Assembly (NCBI GenBank): GCA_003612525.1
Contig: RAZD01000006.1
Location: 124,001-188,000, forward strand
Direction of reading: 5' to 3'
Source of the DNA: a bacterium C-53
GTDB taxonomy: Bacteria > Bacillota > Clostridia > Lachnospirales > Lachnospiraceae
Length of the DNA stretch: 64,000 nucleotides
Part shown: piece by piece, positions 43,563 through 51,559 of the stretch
Position numbering within the stretch: the first letter of the stretch is position 1
Layout: each line of letters starts with the position of its first letter
The notes under the pieces: model-generated
The model's input: the letters and a program-made list of their open reading frames with translations, nothing else
Told to the model about the DNA's origin: nothing
The model's database searches: none
Made by a program: the position numbers and the translations under genes

Positions 43563-43920
43563 TGTGGAAATAGAAGAAATTATCCGGGCTTCCATGAAAA
43601 TGACAGATGTTCCTGCACCGGAACTGAATCATAAACTCAAAGCGGCTCTGTATCAGCAGGAGGCTGTCTTACGAAGCCAACCTGCCATGTATCAATTATC
43701 ACTTTGGTATTTACCGATGGTTTTGAATTTGATAACTTTTTCCCTGCTGGCGCTTTTTGCTTTGATAATGATTGAAAATATTTATTTATCTTATTTTGCC
43801 GCTGGTATCTGCTTTTATATTGGCGTGGCTGGTATATTGCTTACCATAGCGGGCGTAAAGAGAGCAAACATAAAAGAGGACATCACAGTCCGAATTGAGA
43901 AAAGAGGTGTATTGGCATGA
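43543..43920 (+). CDS. Putative membrane anti-sigma factor
   Basis: The 125-residue protein has a charged cytosolic N-terminus (residues 1-60, including IEEIIRASMKMTDVPAPELNHKLKAALYQQEAVL) and two spans (YLPMVLNLITFSLLALFALIMI and YLSYFAAGICFYIGVAGILLTIAG). It overlaps the sigma factor gene by 20 bases and the next gene by 4 bases, the arrangement expected for an ECF sigma/anti-sigma pair. There is no zinc-binding HxxxCxxC motif of the ZAS class, so the assignment rests on gene order and topology. Confidence 0.7.
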   Translation: MKENRSNVEIEEIIRASMKMTDVPAPELNHKLKAALYQQEAVLRSQPAMYQLSLWYLPMVLNLITFSLLALFALIMIENIYLSYFAAGICFYIGVAGILLTIAGVKRANIKEDITVRIEKRGVLA

Positions 43921-44807
43921 ATCATACAAAAAAGAACGGATGTCTGCTTTCTATTGGTATTCTGGTTATCTTATTGTTGGTTTTTTTACGGTTTGGCCTG
44001 TATTTTCTGAAAAGCGATGGTTTCAGCGGTCTTTCCATGCTGCTTCCCGTCCTGCTTCTTGGCTTTCTTCTTTCTGCACTGTGTACTTCTGCTTCTTTTG
44101 CAGCATGGGTATATCAGGACTGTAAAAGGCGAGGTGAGGATCCTGCGCTGTGGGCAATTGTAGTTTTTGCAGCCACACCCTTTATCGGACTGCTGATTTA
44201 CTTTCTGCACCGTTCAGAAATCAAAACAATATGTCCGGCTTGCGGACAACGGATTTCGGTAAGAGCAAACTATTGTGAAAAATGTGGAACATATATGAAA
44301 AAGGAGGAGAATAACATTATGGGAAAACAGGGAACGTATCACTTAAAATTTATAATTACCGGTATTGTGAGCATAGCGCTTATGCTGGTATGCCTGACAG
44401 GTTTTATCGTCAGTGCGGTCACAGGAAATGGTATCAACACAAATATTATTTCTAACGATCAAGTGTGGAACTTAGGTGCAATCAGCATGAATTATAGCGC
44501 CTATATGGATGATGTGTGGAAGCTGGATTTTCGAAGCGCCAGTGAAGGATTTGTGAAAGAACAGAATATGACGATTGCAGATGCAGACACCCAGCTGCTT
44601 TACGCGGATATTTCCTGTGGCTCTGTTCCGGATGGAGCAACGCTTGTCTTATGGCTGGTACAGGGAGATGTAGCAAAATCTATGGATGTTACCAATCTTT
44701 CCGAACCATTGGAATATCCTTTGAATGAATTTGAGAATGGAAAAATCCGTGTGAGATTGCAGATCAATGGTGTGAAAAATACTGTTTCGGAAATTTATAT
44801 TCAATAA
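43917..44807 (+). CDS. Membrane protein with a zinc ribbon
   Basis: The 296-residue protein has two or three N-terminal spans (GCLLSIGILVILLLVFLRFGLYFL; MLLPVLLLGFLLSALCTSASFAAWV), a further span near 85, a cytosolic zinc ribbon CPACGQRISVRANYCEKCG (about 103-121), then a span (FIITGIVSIALMLVCLTGFIVSAV) and an extracellular domain of about 130 residues. It overlaps the putative anti-sigma gene by 4 bases. The layout suggests a sensor or accessory protein of the ECF system, but no known family is assigned. Confidence 0.7.
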   Translation: MNHTKKNGCLLSIGILVILLLVFLRFGLYFLKSDGFSGLSMLLPVLLLGFLLSALCTSASFAAWVYQDCKRRGEDPALWAIVVFAATPFIGLLIYFLHRSEIKTICPACGQRISVRANYCEKCGTYMKKEENNIMGKQGTYHLKFIITGIVSIALMLVCLTGFIVSAVTGNGINTNIISNDQVWNLGAISMNYSAYMDDVWKLDFRSASEGFVKEQNMTIADADTQLLYADISCGSVPDGATLVLWLVQGDVAKSMDVTNLSEPLEYPLNEFENGKIRVRLQINGVKNTVSEIYIQ

Positions 44808-44854
44808 TACACAACGCCATTTTTCAGGAGTTCCATGATACAATCCCGAGTATA

Positions 44855-45006
44855 ACAAACTCCTTTCACTTACGCAAGAAACGCTTCTCATCTGAAAATT
44901 TGAAAAGCGTTTCTTGTAATATACTATATTAATTTTTTAACGTGTTCTCTTTTATTGGTCGTAAATCGGTCGTAAATTTTCACCTCCAACCCGCATAAAC
45001 ACTGGC
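44855..45006. repeat. Left copy of a ~150-bp direct repeat flanking the Bce-type module
   Basis: It is nearly identical to 51197-51358, with a few substitutions and an eight-base difference (GCCCACAA present only at right). Both copies hold the AAGAAACGCTT hairpin, the AT-rich spacer, two GGTCGTAAAT units and the end of a phage-type integrase frame. It marks an element boundary or duplicated attachment region. Confidence 0.85.
44876..44915. terminator. Hairpin in the left direct repeat
   Basis: AAGAAACGCTT and AAGCGTTTCTT form an 11-bp perfect stem. It lies 68 bases after the zinc-ribbon protein gene. The same hairpin is at 51218-51257. It could terminate transcripts from either side. Confidence 0.55.
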
Positions 45007-45521
45007 GTTAAAACCGCCCCGACATCCCGGAACGGCTCTCTGTGTTCCTGCTTTGCCATCTCTTTCTCCCGCTCATTGTACGCTGTGTATATCCGCTTTA
45101 TCGCTCTGTTGATAGTCTGCGGATTGTGTACATAGCCCTCACGATTTGTAAAGATAAAGCCGCTGTAACCGTCTATCGCTATTTCGTTATATCTCCTCTG
45201 CATCTGCTGCCGCTTCTCCTGCAATAATGCCCGGCGCACTTCGTCCAGCATGGGGACTGTGCGGCATCCTGCGCTTGTTTTTGGTGTGGTAATGTGCATT
45301 TCGCACTTTTCGCCTTGCTGCCGATACACCCGGTGCATCAGATTGTGATTTATGCTTATTGTCCGGCTCTCGAAATCCAAATCCTTCCACCGCAAGCAGA
45401 TAATCTCACCTTTTCTGCCATGTACAAATTAAACATATCAGTCAGGGTAACTTTGCTATTGGCAGCAGCTTTTATACCGTCCTCAATATCCCGGTCAATC
45501 TGCTTTTTTCTCACGTAGGCT
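44952..45521 (-). pseudogene. Tn916-family tyrosine integrase, deleted and frameshifted
   Basis: Reading on the minus strand from 45521, SLREKK then (one-base frameshift) QIDRDIEDGIKAAANSKVTLTDMFNLYMAEK matches the N-terminal arm/core-binding part of Tn916-like integrases. The frame then joins directly to GEIICLRWKDLDFESRTISINHN, the middle of the catalytic domain, so most of the core-binding domain is missing. The C-terminal catalytic HxxR...Y part is also missing; the frame runs from EHREP straight into the repeat-derived tail. It cannot be active. It is related to the intact integrase at 51560-52795 (shared NPQTINRAIKRIY-type region). Confidence 0.85.
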
Positions 45522-45558
45522 TATATCATCCCTCTTTCCGGGCAGCAAAGAGAGGCGG

Positions 45559-45608
45559 AGCTGTCAACGGCGGACATAGCCCATTCATCTTGACCGTTGA
45601 CTGGCTCA
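45559..45608. terminator. Hairpin downstream of the BceB-type permease
   Basis: GAGCTGTCAACGG and CCGTTGACTGGCTC are imperfect inverted repeats just beyond the stop of the permease gene. No T run follows, so its strength is uncertain. Confidence 0.4.
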
Positions 45609-45630
45609 GCTGTCTTTGTAACAAGCTACA

Positions 45631-47838
45631 CTACGAATTAACAGAACATCTAAAGATAACCCATGTGCTGATAAAATAGCAAAGCAATAAGATTACCAAA
45701 ATTCCCACTGTTACCCCAATCTGTAACATCAATGTGGTATAACCTATATATGCAGAGACTTCGGCTGATATGGTCTGGATAAAATAACCAATCACAACAG
45801 CGGCTACCATGATTGCTACGATAATTGGAAGCCCAAACCATACACGTAACTGTTTCAAGATAAGTTTATTGACACGCCGCTCATCTACACCTAATTTTCG
45901 GAGTACAGAGAAGCGGTATTTATAGTGCCCTGCGTCTAAAAGCTGCTGTAAGGAAAGCACTGTAAGGCAAATTACCATCAGTACAACCGCACCATAAATC
46001 ATGCCTGTTTGCAGAATAAAGTTATTTGCGATTGCGCTATTTGTTTGAAGCGTGCTGAAACGCACACCATACAAGGCACCGCTTTCTGCCTGCTCTGGGT
46101 ATTCTGCTACAAAAAGCCTTTCCAGCTCCCTTGCGTTTTCATAAGTGATGTTTTTTGTTGTTGTAATATAACGGTTTCTCATAACTGGCAGCAATTCCTC
46201 ACATATTTTATCCGGAAATACATAAAGGACATCTGTATAGGAATTATAAAGTGTTACTCCCATTGCTTCCTCGGAATAAGACTGCTCGGAAATGTTCAAC
46301 GTTCCCCCATCCGTTACAACGCTGGTATGTTCTGCAATAAAACTATTTCTTTCTTCTTCCGTTGCTATTGTTTTCCACTGTGTTATAAATTCATTTTCTC
46401 CTAAAGAAATCTGCTCATATCCCAACATTTTCCGTATTGCATTATAATCACTTAAAGAAATCGCCACGACAGGAAAGTCATACTTCATCCGATTGTGAAA
46501 ATCAGCTTTTTTCGGAAGATACAAATTAAAAGTGCAATCATGCGCCGTATCTATTTCATGCGCTGCAAAAAAATCAGTGATGATTTCATAATTGTCCTGT
46601 GGCAGATTTTTTTCTTCATACACATTATTGTACCTTGAATATACCTGCACATCATACACAGAACGTACACCCAAATAGCCGGAAGCCCAGCCCGTCAAAA
46701 TGGGAGCAGCAATAAACAGAAAAATAGCAAGCACAAGAGTTATGCAAATCAATGTCATTGTTTTACTGGTCGTATTTAATTTTGAAGTAATCTGACCGTA
46801 AAAAAACAGTGCTTCCCCATGGTATCGGTGTTCCGGTAATTTTTCTTTCCATGTGACAATAAAGCTACTGGCAAGATAAATCAATGCACCAATGAAGAAA
46901 AGCAAATCAATCAAGAGAAATAGCAGATATTGATTGAGCATTCCAGCACCTAAAGGCAGATAATATTTATTTGCTAATGCCGCAACACTGGCTGTTGCAA
47001 AAGCATTTAGTACAGAACATATCAGCAAGCCAGTAATAAGCATATTCCTTTCTCCTTTTTTGATTAGGCAAAATACAGACCAAAGCAAAGTGAGCAACGG
47101 AAAAAGAATGTTTCTCCAATACATGAGTCGTACCGGAAACGCAAAGCGAGCGTCATAATAAAACCAAACCTTTTGTATTCCTGTAATAAATGCCCATACT
47201 GTAATCAGTTCAAAGAATATTACTGCAACAGAAATCCAACGGCTATTTCCCGGTTCTGGCTCGTTCTCTTTCTCTGCGGAAAGCATAGTAATAATTTTCG
47301 TTTTCTGGATGGTACGGGTATTGAAAATTCCTACCACTAAAAAACTAAAAACAAAAAATGCCACTGTCCATAAAACCGTATCCGGGAATAAAGTCCATGA
47401 TATTTCATAGGACTTTTCATAAGCAGTAAGGAGCATTGCCGTTATAAACTGGGAACAAAATATGCCGAAAAAAATACCAATCAGAATTGAAATCATTCCC
47501 ATAATCAGTGTTTCTGCGAAGAAAATTCTTCCAATGGTCTTTTGTTCCATTCCCATAATAGATTGAATGGCAAATTCTTTTTGTTTCTGCCGGAGCATAT
47601 AATGGTTGACAAATCGCATCAAGAATAACAGCAACAATGTTATCATGCAGATTGCCGCTTTCATTCCATCTCTTAAAAGAGTAAAATCATACTCGCTGCC
47701 TATATCCGGGTTATAATAGCTGCTGGAAATGGAGAGAAACGCATAAAACAGGGTAACACAGATTGTCATTGTGACAATGTAAATCAAATAATCTTTTGCA
47801 GACCGCTTTACGTTTCTGAAAACAAGTTTAGCATACAT
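45631..47838 (-). CDS. BceB-type ABC transporter permease (FtsX family)
   Basis: The 735-residue protein has one span near the N-terminus and an FtsX-type permease layout: spans at about 20-40, 60-80, 100-130 and 150-170, a large extracellular domain of about 200 residues (roughly 415-620) before the last spans, and the C-terminal motif VLRKLGVDERRVNKLILKQ. This is the architecture of BceB-like transporters that free lipid II-cycle intermediates from bacitracin-like peptides. ATG at 47838 has GGAGGAGG upstream and overlaps the ATPase stop by 11 bases. The sensor kinase needs this permease to detect the drug in known Bce systems. Confidence 0.9.
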   Translation of the reverse strand: MYAKLVFRNVKRSAKDYLIYIVTMTICVTLFYAFLSISSSYYNPDIGSEYDFTLLRDGMKAAICMITLLLLFLMRFVNHYMLRQKQKEFAIQSIMGMEQKTIGRIFFAETLIMGMISILIGIFFGIFCSQFITAMLLTAYEKSYEISWTLFPDTVLWTVAFFVFSFLVVGIFNTRTIQKTKIITMLSAEKENEPEPGNSRWISVAVIFFELITVWAFITGIQKVWFYYDARFAFPVRLMYWRNILFPLLTLLWSVFCLIKKGERNMLITGLLICSVLNAFATASVAALANKYYLPLGAGMLNQYLLFLLIDLLFFIGALIYLASSFIVTWKEKLPEHRYHGEALFFYGQITSKLNTTSKTMTLICITLVLAIFLFIAAPILTGWASGYLGVRSVYDVQVYSRYNNVYEEKNLPQDNYEIITDFFAAHEIDTAHDCTFNLYLPKKADFHNRMKYDFPVVAISLSDYNAIRKMLGYEQISLGENEFITQWKTIATEEERNSFIAEHTSVVTDGGTLNISEQSYSEEAMGVTLYNSYTDVLYVFPDKICEELLPVMRNRYITTTKNITYENARELERLFVAEYPEQAESGALYGVRFSTLQTNSAIANNFILQTGMIYGAVVLMVICLTVLSLQQLLDAGHYKYRFSVLRKLGVDERRVNKLILKQLRVWFGLPIIVAIMVAAVVIGYFIQTISAEVSAYIGYTTLMLQIGVTVGILVILLLCYFISTWVIFRCSVNS

Positions 47839-48595
47839 GGCTCTGTCCTCCTCCAATGATAGTAAGGACATTTAAAATTTTATCAAAAAAGGTATTTCTG
47901 CTGTCATTACCCTTACGCAGTTCCATAAAGATTTCTCCGTCTTTCAGAAAGAGGATACGGCTTGCATAGCTGGCGGCAAAAACGTCATGCGTTACCATAA
48001 GAATGGTTGCCTTAAGCTGCTTATTGATATTTTGGATTGTAGACAACAGCATTTGCGAAGAATGGCTGTCTAATGCCCCTGTGGGTTCGTCCGCTAATAA
48101 GAGCTTGGGATTGTTGATAATCGCTCTTGCACAAGCGCAGCGCTGCTTTTGTCCCCCTGATACCTGATAGGGATACTTGTTTAGAATATCACTGATATTT
48201 AACTTCTCGGCTATCTCCAAAATACGGGGTTCTACACGCCCGGCAGGTATGTGATTGATTGCCAATGCCAGCGCAATGTTTTCTGAAATTGTCAATGTAT
48301 CTAATAAATTGAAATCTTGAAACACAAACCCCAAATTTTCTCTGCGAAAACGGGCAAGGGATTTTGGGTTGATTTCTGTCACATCTGTTCCCTCTAAAAA
48401 AATATGCCCTGCGCTCACTGTATCAATGGTGGAAATACAATTGAGCAGCGTTGTTTTTCCAGAGCCAGACGCCCCCATAATGCCGAGAAACTCCCCGGCT
48501 TCAACGGAAAAGCTAATATCCCTAATCGCTTTGGTAATATTCCCGCCATTGCCATAGTATTTCTGGATATGCTCCAACTTCAAAATTGTGTTCAT
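47828..48595 (-). CDS. BceA-type ABC transporter ATPase
   Basis: The 255-residue protein has Walker A GASGSGKTT (residues 40-48), Q-loop VFQDFNLLDTLTISENIALAL, signature VSGGQKQRCACARA, Walker B LLADEPTGALDS and H-loop VTHDVFAA. This pattern (LLDTLT, LADEPTGALD) is that of MacB/BceA-type exporters. It powers the BceB-type permease encoded next, with translational coupling. A promoter or operator region with repeated CTTAC/GTAAG motifs precedes it. Confidence 0.93.
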   Translation of the reverse strand: MNTILKLEHIQKYYGNGGNITKAIRDISFSVEAGEFLGIMGASGSGKTTLLNCISTIDTVSAGHIFLEGTDVTEINPKSLARFRRENLGFVFQDFNLLDTLTISENIALALAINHIPAGRVEPRILEIAEKLNISDILNKYPYQVSGGQKQRCACARAIINNPKLLLADEPTGALDSHSSQMLLSTIQNINKQLKATILMVTHDVFAASYASRILFLKDGEIFMELRKGNDSRNTFFDKILNVLTIIGGGQSHVC

Positions 48596-48662
48596 CTGAT
48601 AAGCCTCCTTACTATTTCATGCCTTTATCATAAAGGGTGCCGTACCTTTTTTGTATCAAGTT

Positions 48663-48693
48663 TTCTTACGAAGTTCTTACAGAAACGTAAGAA
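48663..48693. promoter_or_regulatory. Candidate BceR-type binding site before the ABC genes
   Basis: The stretch reads TTCTTACGAAG, TTCTTACAGAAA and CGTAAGAA, so a CTTACG/CGTAAG dyad with a direct CTTAC repeat. It lies between the kinase gene and the ATPase gene, where BceR-type regulators bind to induce the transporter. Binding is inference. Confidence 0.4.
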
Positions 48694-48705
48694 GTGCAGG
48701 ACATA

Positions 48706-49719
48706 TCAGCCCTGCACTCCGGTAACAAAATCGTTCAACTGAAAAGAAAGCATAATCGCTGTTCCTTTGTTTTCTGAATGAACAGCAAGCCCTATTCCCA
48801 GCTTATCACAAAGACGCTTGCAAAGATACAAACCAATTCCAGTAGAATTTTTTCCAATTCGCCCGTTCCTGCCAGTAAATCCCTTTTCAAAAATGCGGGG
48901 TAAATCACTCTGTGGAATCCCTATCCCATTATCGCTGACAGACAAAACAATCCCGTCATTTGTCTTTACCGCTGAAAAATGTAAAGCAGGCTTTTCAGCG
49001 CGATATTTTATCGCATTTCCGATTATCTGGTTTAAGATGAATCGCACCCACTTATCATCAGTGTAAACCCTGTTATTTATAACATTTATCGTAATCGTCA
49101 TGTTACTTTGGCGCAGGAGATATTTATTGTCTGCGATTGCACTATGCACAACATCACATAAGTCTGTCTCACGGACAGAATAGTCTTTCTCTGTATGTTC
49201 ACTTCGGGCATAATAAAGTGCCTGTTCAGTATATTGATTGATATTTTCTAACTCTGCCAGCATCTCTCTGGCAAAGGAGGAACGATTATTCTCACAAAGC
49301 AGCTTCATTGCTGTAATCGGTGTTTTTACTTCATGTATCCACTGCTCAATGTATTCTTTATATTCTTTTCGTTCATTCTGTATTGCGCCTATTTTTTCAA
49401 GCATGGATTTTTCTGCCATCTTCATAATCTGATAAAAAACCTGCTCGTCTGCTTTCCTCGGTATCGTCATAATTTCCGGTATCAGATACCGTTCTTCTAA
49501 TTGCTCTGCCATATCCAGTAATTGATTCAAATACCTCTTTCGCGCATAATAAACAACCGACAGGCAAGTGGTTAAAATAATAAACCAGACTGTAAAGATA
49601 AACAGAACAGTTTGAAACTGGTTTCCATTTGCAAATAAAAACAAGGCAAGTGCCAGCATACCCATAAGGTTTACAAGAATAGCTGGTACTTGATTTTTTA
49701 GATATAGTTTTCCACTCAT
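48706..49719 (-). CDS. BceS-type sensor histidine kinase
   Basis: The 337-residue protein has two close N-terminal spans with hardly any extracellular loop (AILVNLMGMLALALFLFA; VLFIFTVWFIILTTCLSVVYYA), the intramembrane-sensing layout. The phospho-histidine is in WIHEVKTPITAM (H near 128). ATP-binding motifs follow: NQIIGNAIKY (N), VSDNGIGIP (G1), FTGRNGR and STGIGLYLC (G2). Such kinases detect transport flux through BceAB rather than the drug itself. Its start overlaps the regulator stop by 4 bases (ATGA). Confidence 0.93.
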   Translation of the reverse strand: MSGKLYLKNQVPAILVNLMGMLALALFLFANGNQFQTVLFIFTVWFIILTTCLSVVYYARKRYLNQLLDMAEQLEERYLIPEIMTIPRKADEQVFYQIMKMAEKSMLEKIGAIQNERKEYKEYIEQWIHEVKTPITAMKLLCENNRSSFAREMLAELENINQYTEQALYYARSEHTEKDYSVRETDLCDVVHSAIADNKYLLRQSNMTITINVINNRVYTDDKWVRFILNQIIGNAIKYRAEKPALHFSAVKTNDGIVLSVSDNGIGIPQSDLPRIFEKGFTGRNGRIGKNSTGIGLYLCKRLCDKLGIGLAVHSENKGTAIMLSFQLNDFVTGVQG

Positions 49720-50381
49720 AATGTATATCCTTGTCTGTGTTTTGTCTTAACAAAATCAGTAAGTCCGATTTTATTGCATTTATCACGAATACGGGCAACA
49801 TTAACACTTAGGGCATTATCATCAACATATAGTTGATGATCCCAAAGAAAGTCCACAATGTCATTTCGGGAGCAGATTTTTCCAGCATTCTTAAAAAGAT
49901 AGTATAGGATTTTCAATTCATTTTTTGTCAATTCTGCCTTTTGTCCGTTGTATTCTATTACACTGCTTTCCAAATGCAGAGTTACCCCGTTCCATGCAAA
50001 AAATTCTGCTTGCGGGGAAGAATATGCCCGTTTTAAAAGTGCAGCAATTTTGGCAAGCAGGATTGCAGTGTTGTAGGGCTTTGTAATAAAAGCGTCGCCA
50101 CCCAGCATAATGCTGTTCAGTTCGTCCATATCTGTGTTGCTGCTTGTCACAAAAACAATAGGAATATCTGAAAAAGTGCGAATCTCCGAACATATTTCAA
50201 AGCCATTGTTTCCTGGCAGCTTTATATCCAAAATAACTAAATGTGGAACAAACGCTTTTATCTGCTGGATTGTCTGGGAAAAGTCTGTAACAGCAAAAAC
50301 CTCATATCCATTTCCAGATAAAAGGGTCTTTAGCTGTGCCTGTATGGTAAAGTCATCTTCAACGATAAATATTTTCTTCAT
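49716..50381 (-). CDS. BceR-type OmpR-family response regulator
   Basis: The 221-residue protein has a receiver domain (IFIVEDDFTIQ; phospho-acceptor in LVILDIKLPGNNG; VTSSNTD; ITKPYN) and an OmpR winged helix (LTKNELKILYYLFKNAGKICSRNDIVDFLWD...SVNVARIRDKC). RBS GGGAGG precedes the ATG. A TATAAT (minus strand, near 50406) and upstream sequence fit a promoter. It begins the four-gene BceRS-BceAB operon. Confidence 0.93.
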   Translation of the reverse strand: MKKIFIVEDDFTIQAQLKTLLSGNGYEVFAVTDFSQTIQQIKAFVPHLVILDIKLPGNNGFEICSEIRTFSDIPIVFVTSSNTDMDELNSIMLGGDAFITKPYNTAILLAKIAALLKRAYSSPQAEFFAWNGVTLHLESSVIEYNGQKAELTKNELKILYYLFKNAGKICSRNDIVDFLWDHQLYVDDNALSVNVARIRDKCNKIGLTDFVKTKHRQGYTL

Positions 50382-50443
50382 AATGATACCTCCCTGACAC
50401 CTTATTATACTGTATCAGAGAGGCTTTCTCAATCCATATTGTA

Positions 50444-50487
50444 CTTGAGTTTCCGCAGTTCTGTGTACAGAACTGCGGAAACTCAAG
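50444..50487. repeat. Perfect 44-bp palindrome
   Basis: CTTGAGTTTCCGCAGTTCTGT (50444-50464) and ACAGAACTGCGGAAACTCAAG (50467-50487) are exact complements separated by GT. Such a long, almost loop-less palindrome is rare outside joined element ends. It lies just upstream of the BceR-type regulator. Confidence 0.8.
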
Positions 50488-50571
50488 ATCTTGTGCAAAT
50501 ATGCTATAATCAAGGTATACTGGAAGAGGTGTAACCAATTATCTTAGCCCCCAATGAAAGGAAGTGATACT

Positions 50572-50852
50572 ATGGCAGGTAATACAGATTATAAAAATAA
50601 ATAGCACGCTGAAAACCGTGAACGAATAAACATGGTTGTTCAAAAGGTTATAAAGAAAGAATCAAAACCGTAGCCCCAAAAACAGGTGAATCCGTAAACG
50701 GCTATATCAAAAAAGCTGTTAATAAATATGTCAAGAACAACTATGGCCGAATCAATGTAACTTTCCCTAAAGGGCAACAAGAAGCATTGAGGGAACACAC
50801 AAAAAAGCAAAATGAAAGTGCTTTGAAGGACTATCCCAAAGGGGATTTTTAA
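50572..50852 (+). pseudogene. Decayed Arc/RHH-type antitoxin-like gene
   Basis: ATG at 50572 (MAGNTDYKNK) meets an in-frame TAG, continues HAENRERINMVVQK, needs a one-base shift, then reads GYKERIKTVAPKTGESVNGYIKKAVNKYVKNNYGRINVTFPKGQQEALREHTKKQNESALKDYPKGDF. The INxxVPKG...GESVNGYIKKAV pattern is that of small ribbon-helix-helix antitoxins common in Clostridia, here apparently joining two partial copies. At least one stop and one frameshift make it non-functional. No toxin gene is present beside it. Confidence 0.65.
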
Positions 50853-51196
50853 GGAGCTGCATTGACAGGGATAAAATTCCTTGTATAATACAGACAAGGG
50901 TAGAACCAGAAGGCTGGCTCTGCCCGCATGCAACGATTCATAAATCTTATGTCAGTTTTTTGAGTTTACACAAAACTTGAAACGGTCTCGTTGATTTATT
51001 GATTGCTCTTACCGAAATTTTTTCTTGTGATTTTAATGCCTTTTTTATCCAATAGTATTATTTATATAAGTTAAGCAAGACTTGTTCCAAAAAATACTTG
51101 AAACAAGTCTTTTTCTATTATTGAAAGCACTTAGTAAATTTACTTGAGTTTGTAAATCCCCACTTGAACAGCAAGTGCCATACGGTAAAGGGATTG
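50853..51196. other. Gap without a recognisable gene
   Basis: This 344-base AT-rich stretch between the antitoxin remnant and the right direct repeat has no frame with a ribosome site or family pattern. It contains one terminator-like hairpin (51078-51114) and is probably element debris. Confidence 0.5.
51078..51114 (+). terminator. Terminator-like hairpin
   Basis: AAGACTTGTT and AACAAGTCTT form a ten-bp stem followed by TTT. No intact gene now precedes it. Confidence 0.6.
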
Positions 51197-51358
51197 ACAA
51201 ACTCTTTTCACTTACGCAAGAAACGCTTCTCATTTGAAAATTTGAAAAGCGTTTCTTGTAATATACTATATTAATTTTTTAACGTGTCCTCTTTTATTGG
51301 TCGTAAATCGGTCGTAAATTTTCACTTCCAACGCCCACAAACCCGCATAAACACTGGC
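51197..51358. repeat. Right copy of the ~150-bp direct repeat
   Basis: It matches 44855-45006 almost base for base, including the AAGAAACGCTT hairpin (51218-51257) and the two GGTCGTAAAT units (51299-51320), with eight extra bases (GCCCACAA) near 51333. It lies 200 bases beyond the intact integrase gene, where a Tn916-like element should end. Confidence 0.85.
51299..51320. repeat. Tandem 11-bp repeats GGTCGTAAATY, possible integrase arm sites
   Basis: Two units, GGTCGTAAATC and GGTCGTAAATT, abut exactly. A second pair of related units, GATGTAAATTT and GTTGTAAACCA, lies at 51498-51519. Paired short repeats near one end are typical arm-type binding sites of Tn916-like integrases. The first pair is also in the left direct repeat. 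Confidence 0.45.
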
Positions 51359-51497
51359 TTTATTTGTCTAATGACTTCATCGTCGGGAAAGGCAATCGAG
51401 TTACTTCATTATTATTCATAACCGCTTATCTCCGCTTTTCTCTTACAATTCAACACTTCGTTATGATGTGTTATTCTACCAGTAAAACTTCAAATTT

Positions 51498-51519
51498 GAT
51501 GTAAATTTGTTGTAAACCA
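51498..51519. repeat. Second pair of 11-bp repeats near the integrase gene
   Basis: GATGTAAATTT and GTTGTAAACCA share the NNTGTAAAYY core with the pair at 51299-51320 (TCGTAAAT). They lie 40-60 bases beyond the integrase stop. Confidence 0.4.
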
Positions 51520-51559
51520 CACAATTTGCTGTACTCACTTATCCGTTTCGGACTCTTTC

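Noticed and set aside
44649-44891. Minus-strand frame that recurs in part at 51045-51233
   Set aside because: The similarity comes from the direct repeats, not from a conserved gene. No ribosome site was found.
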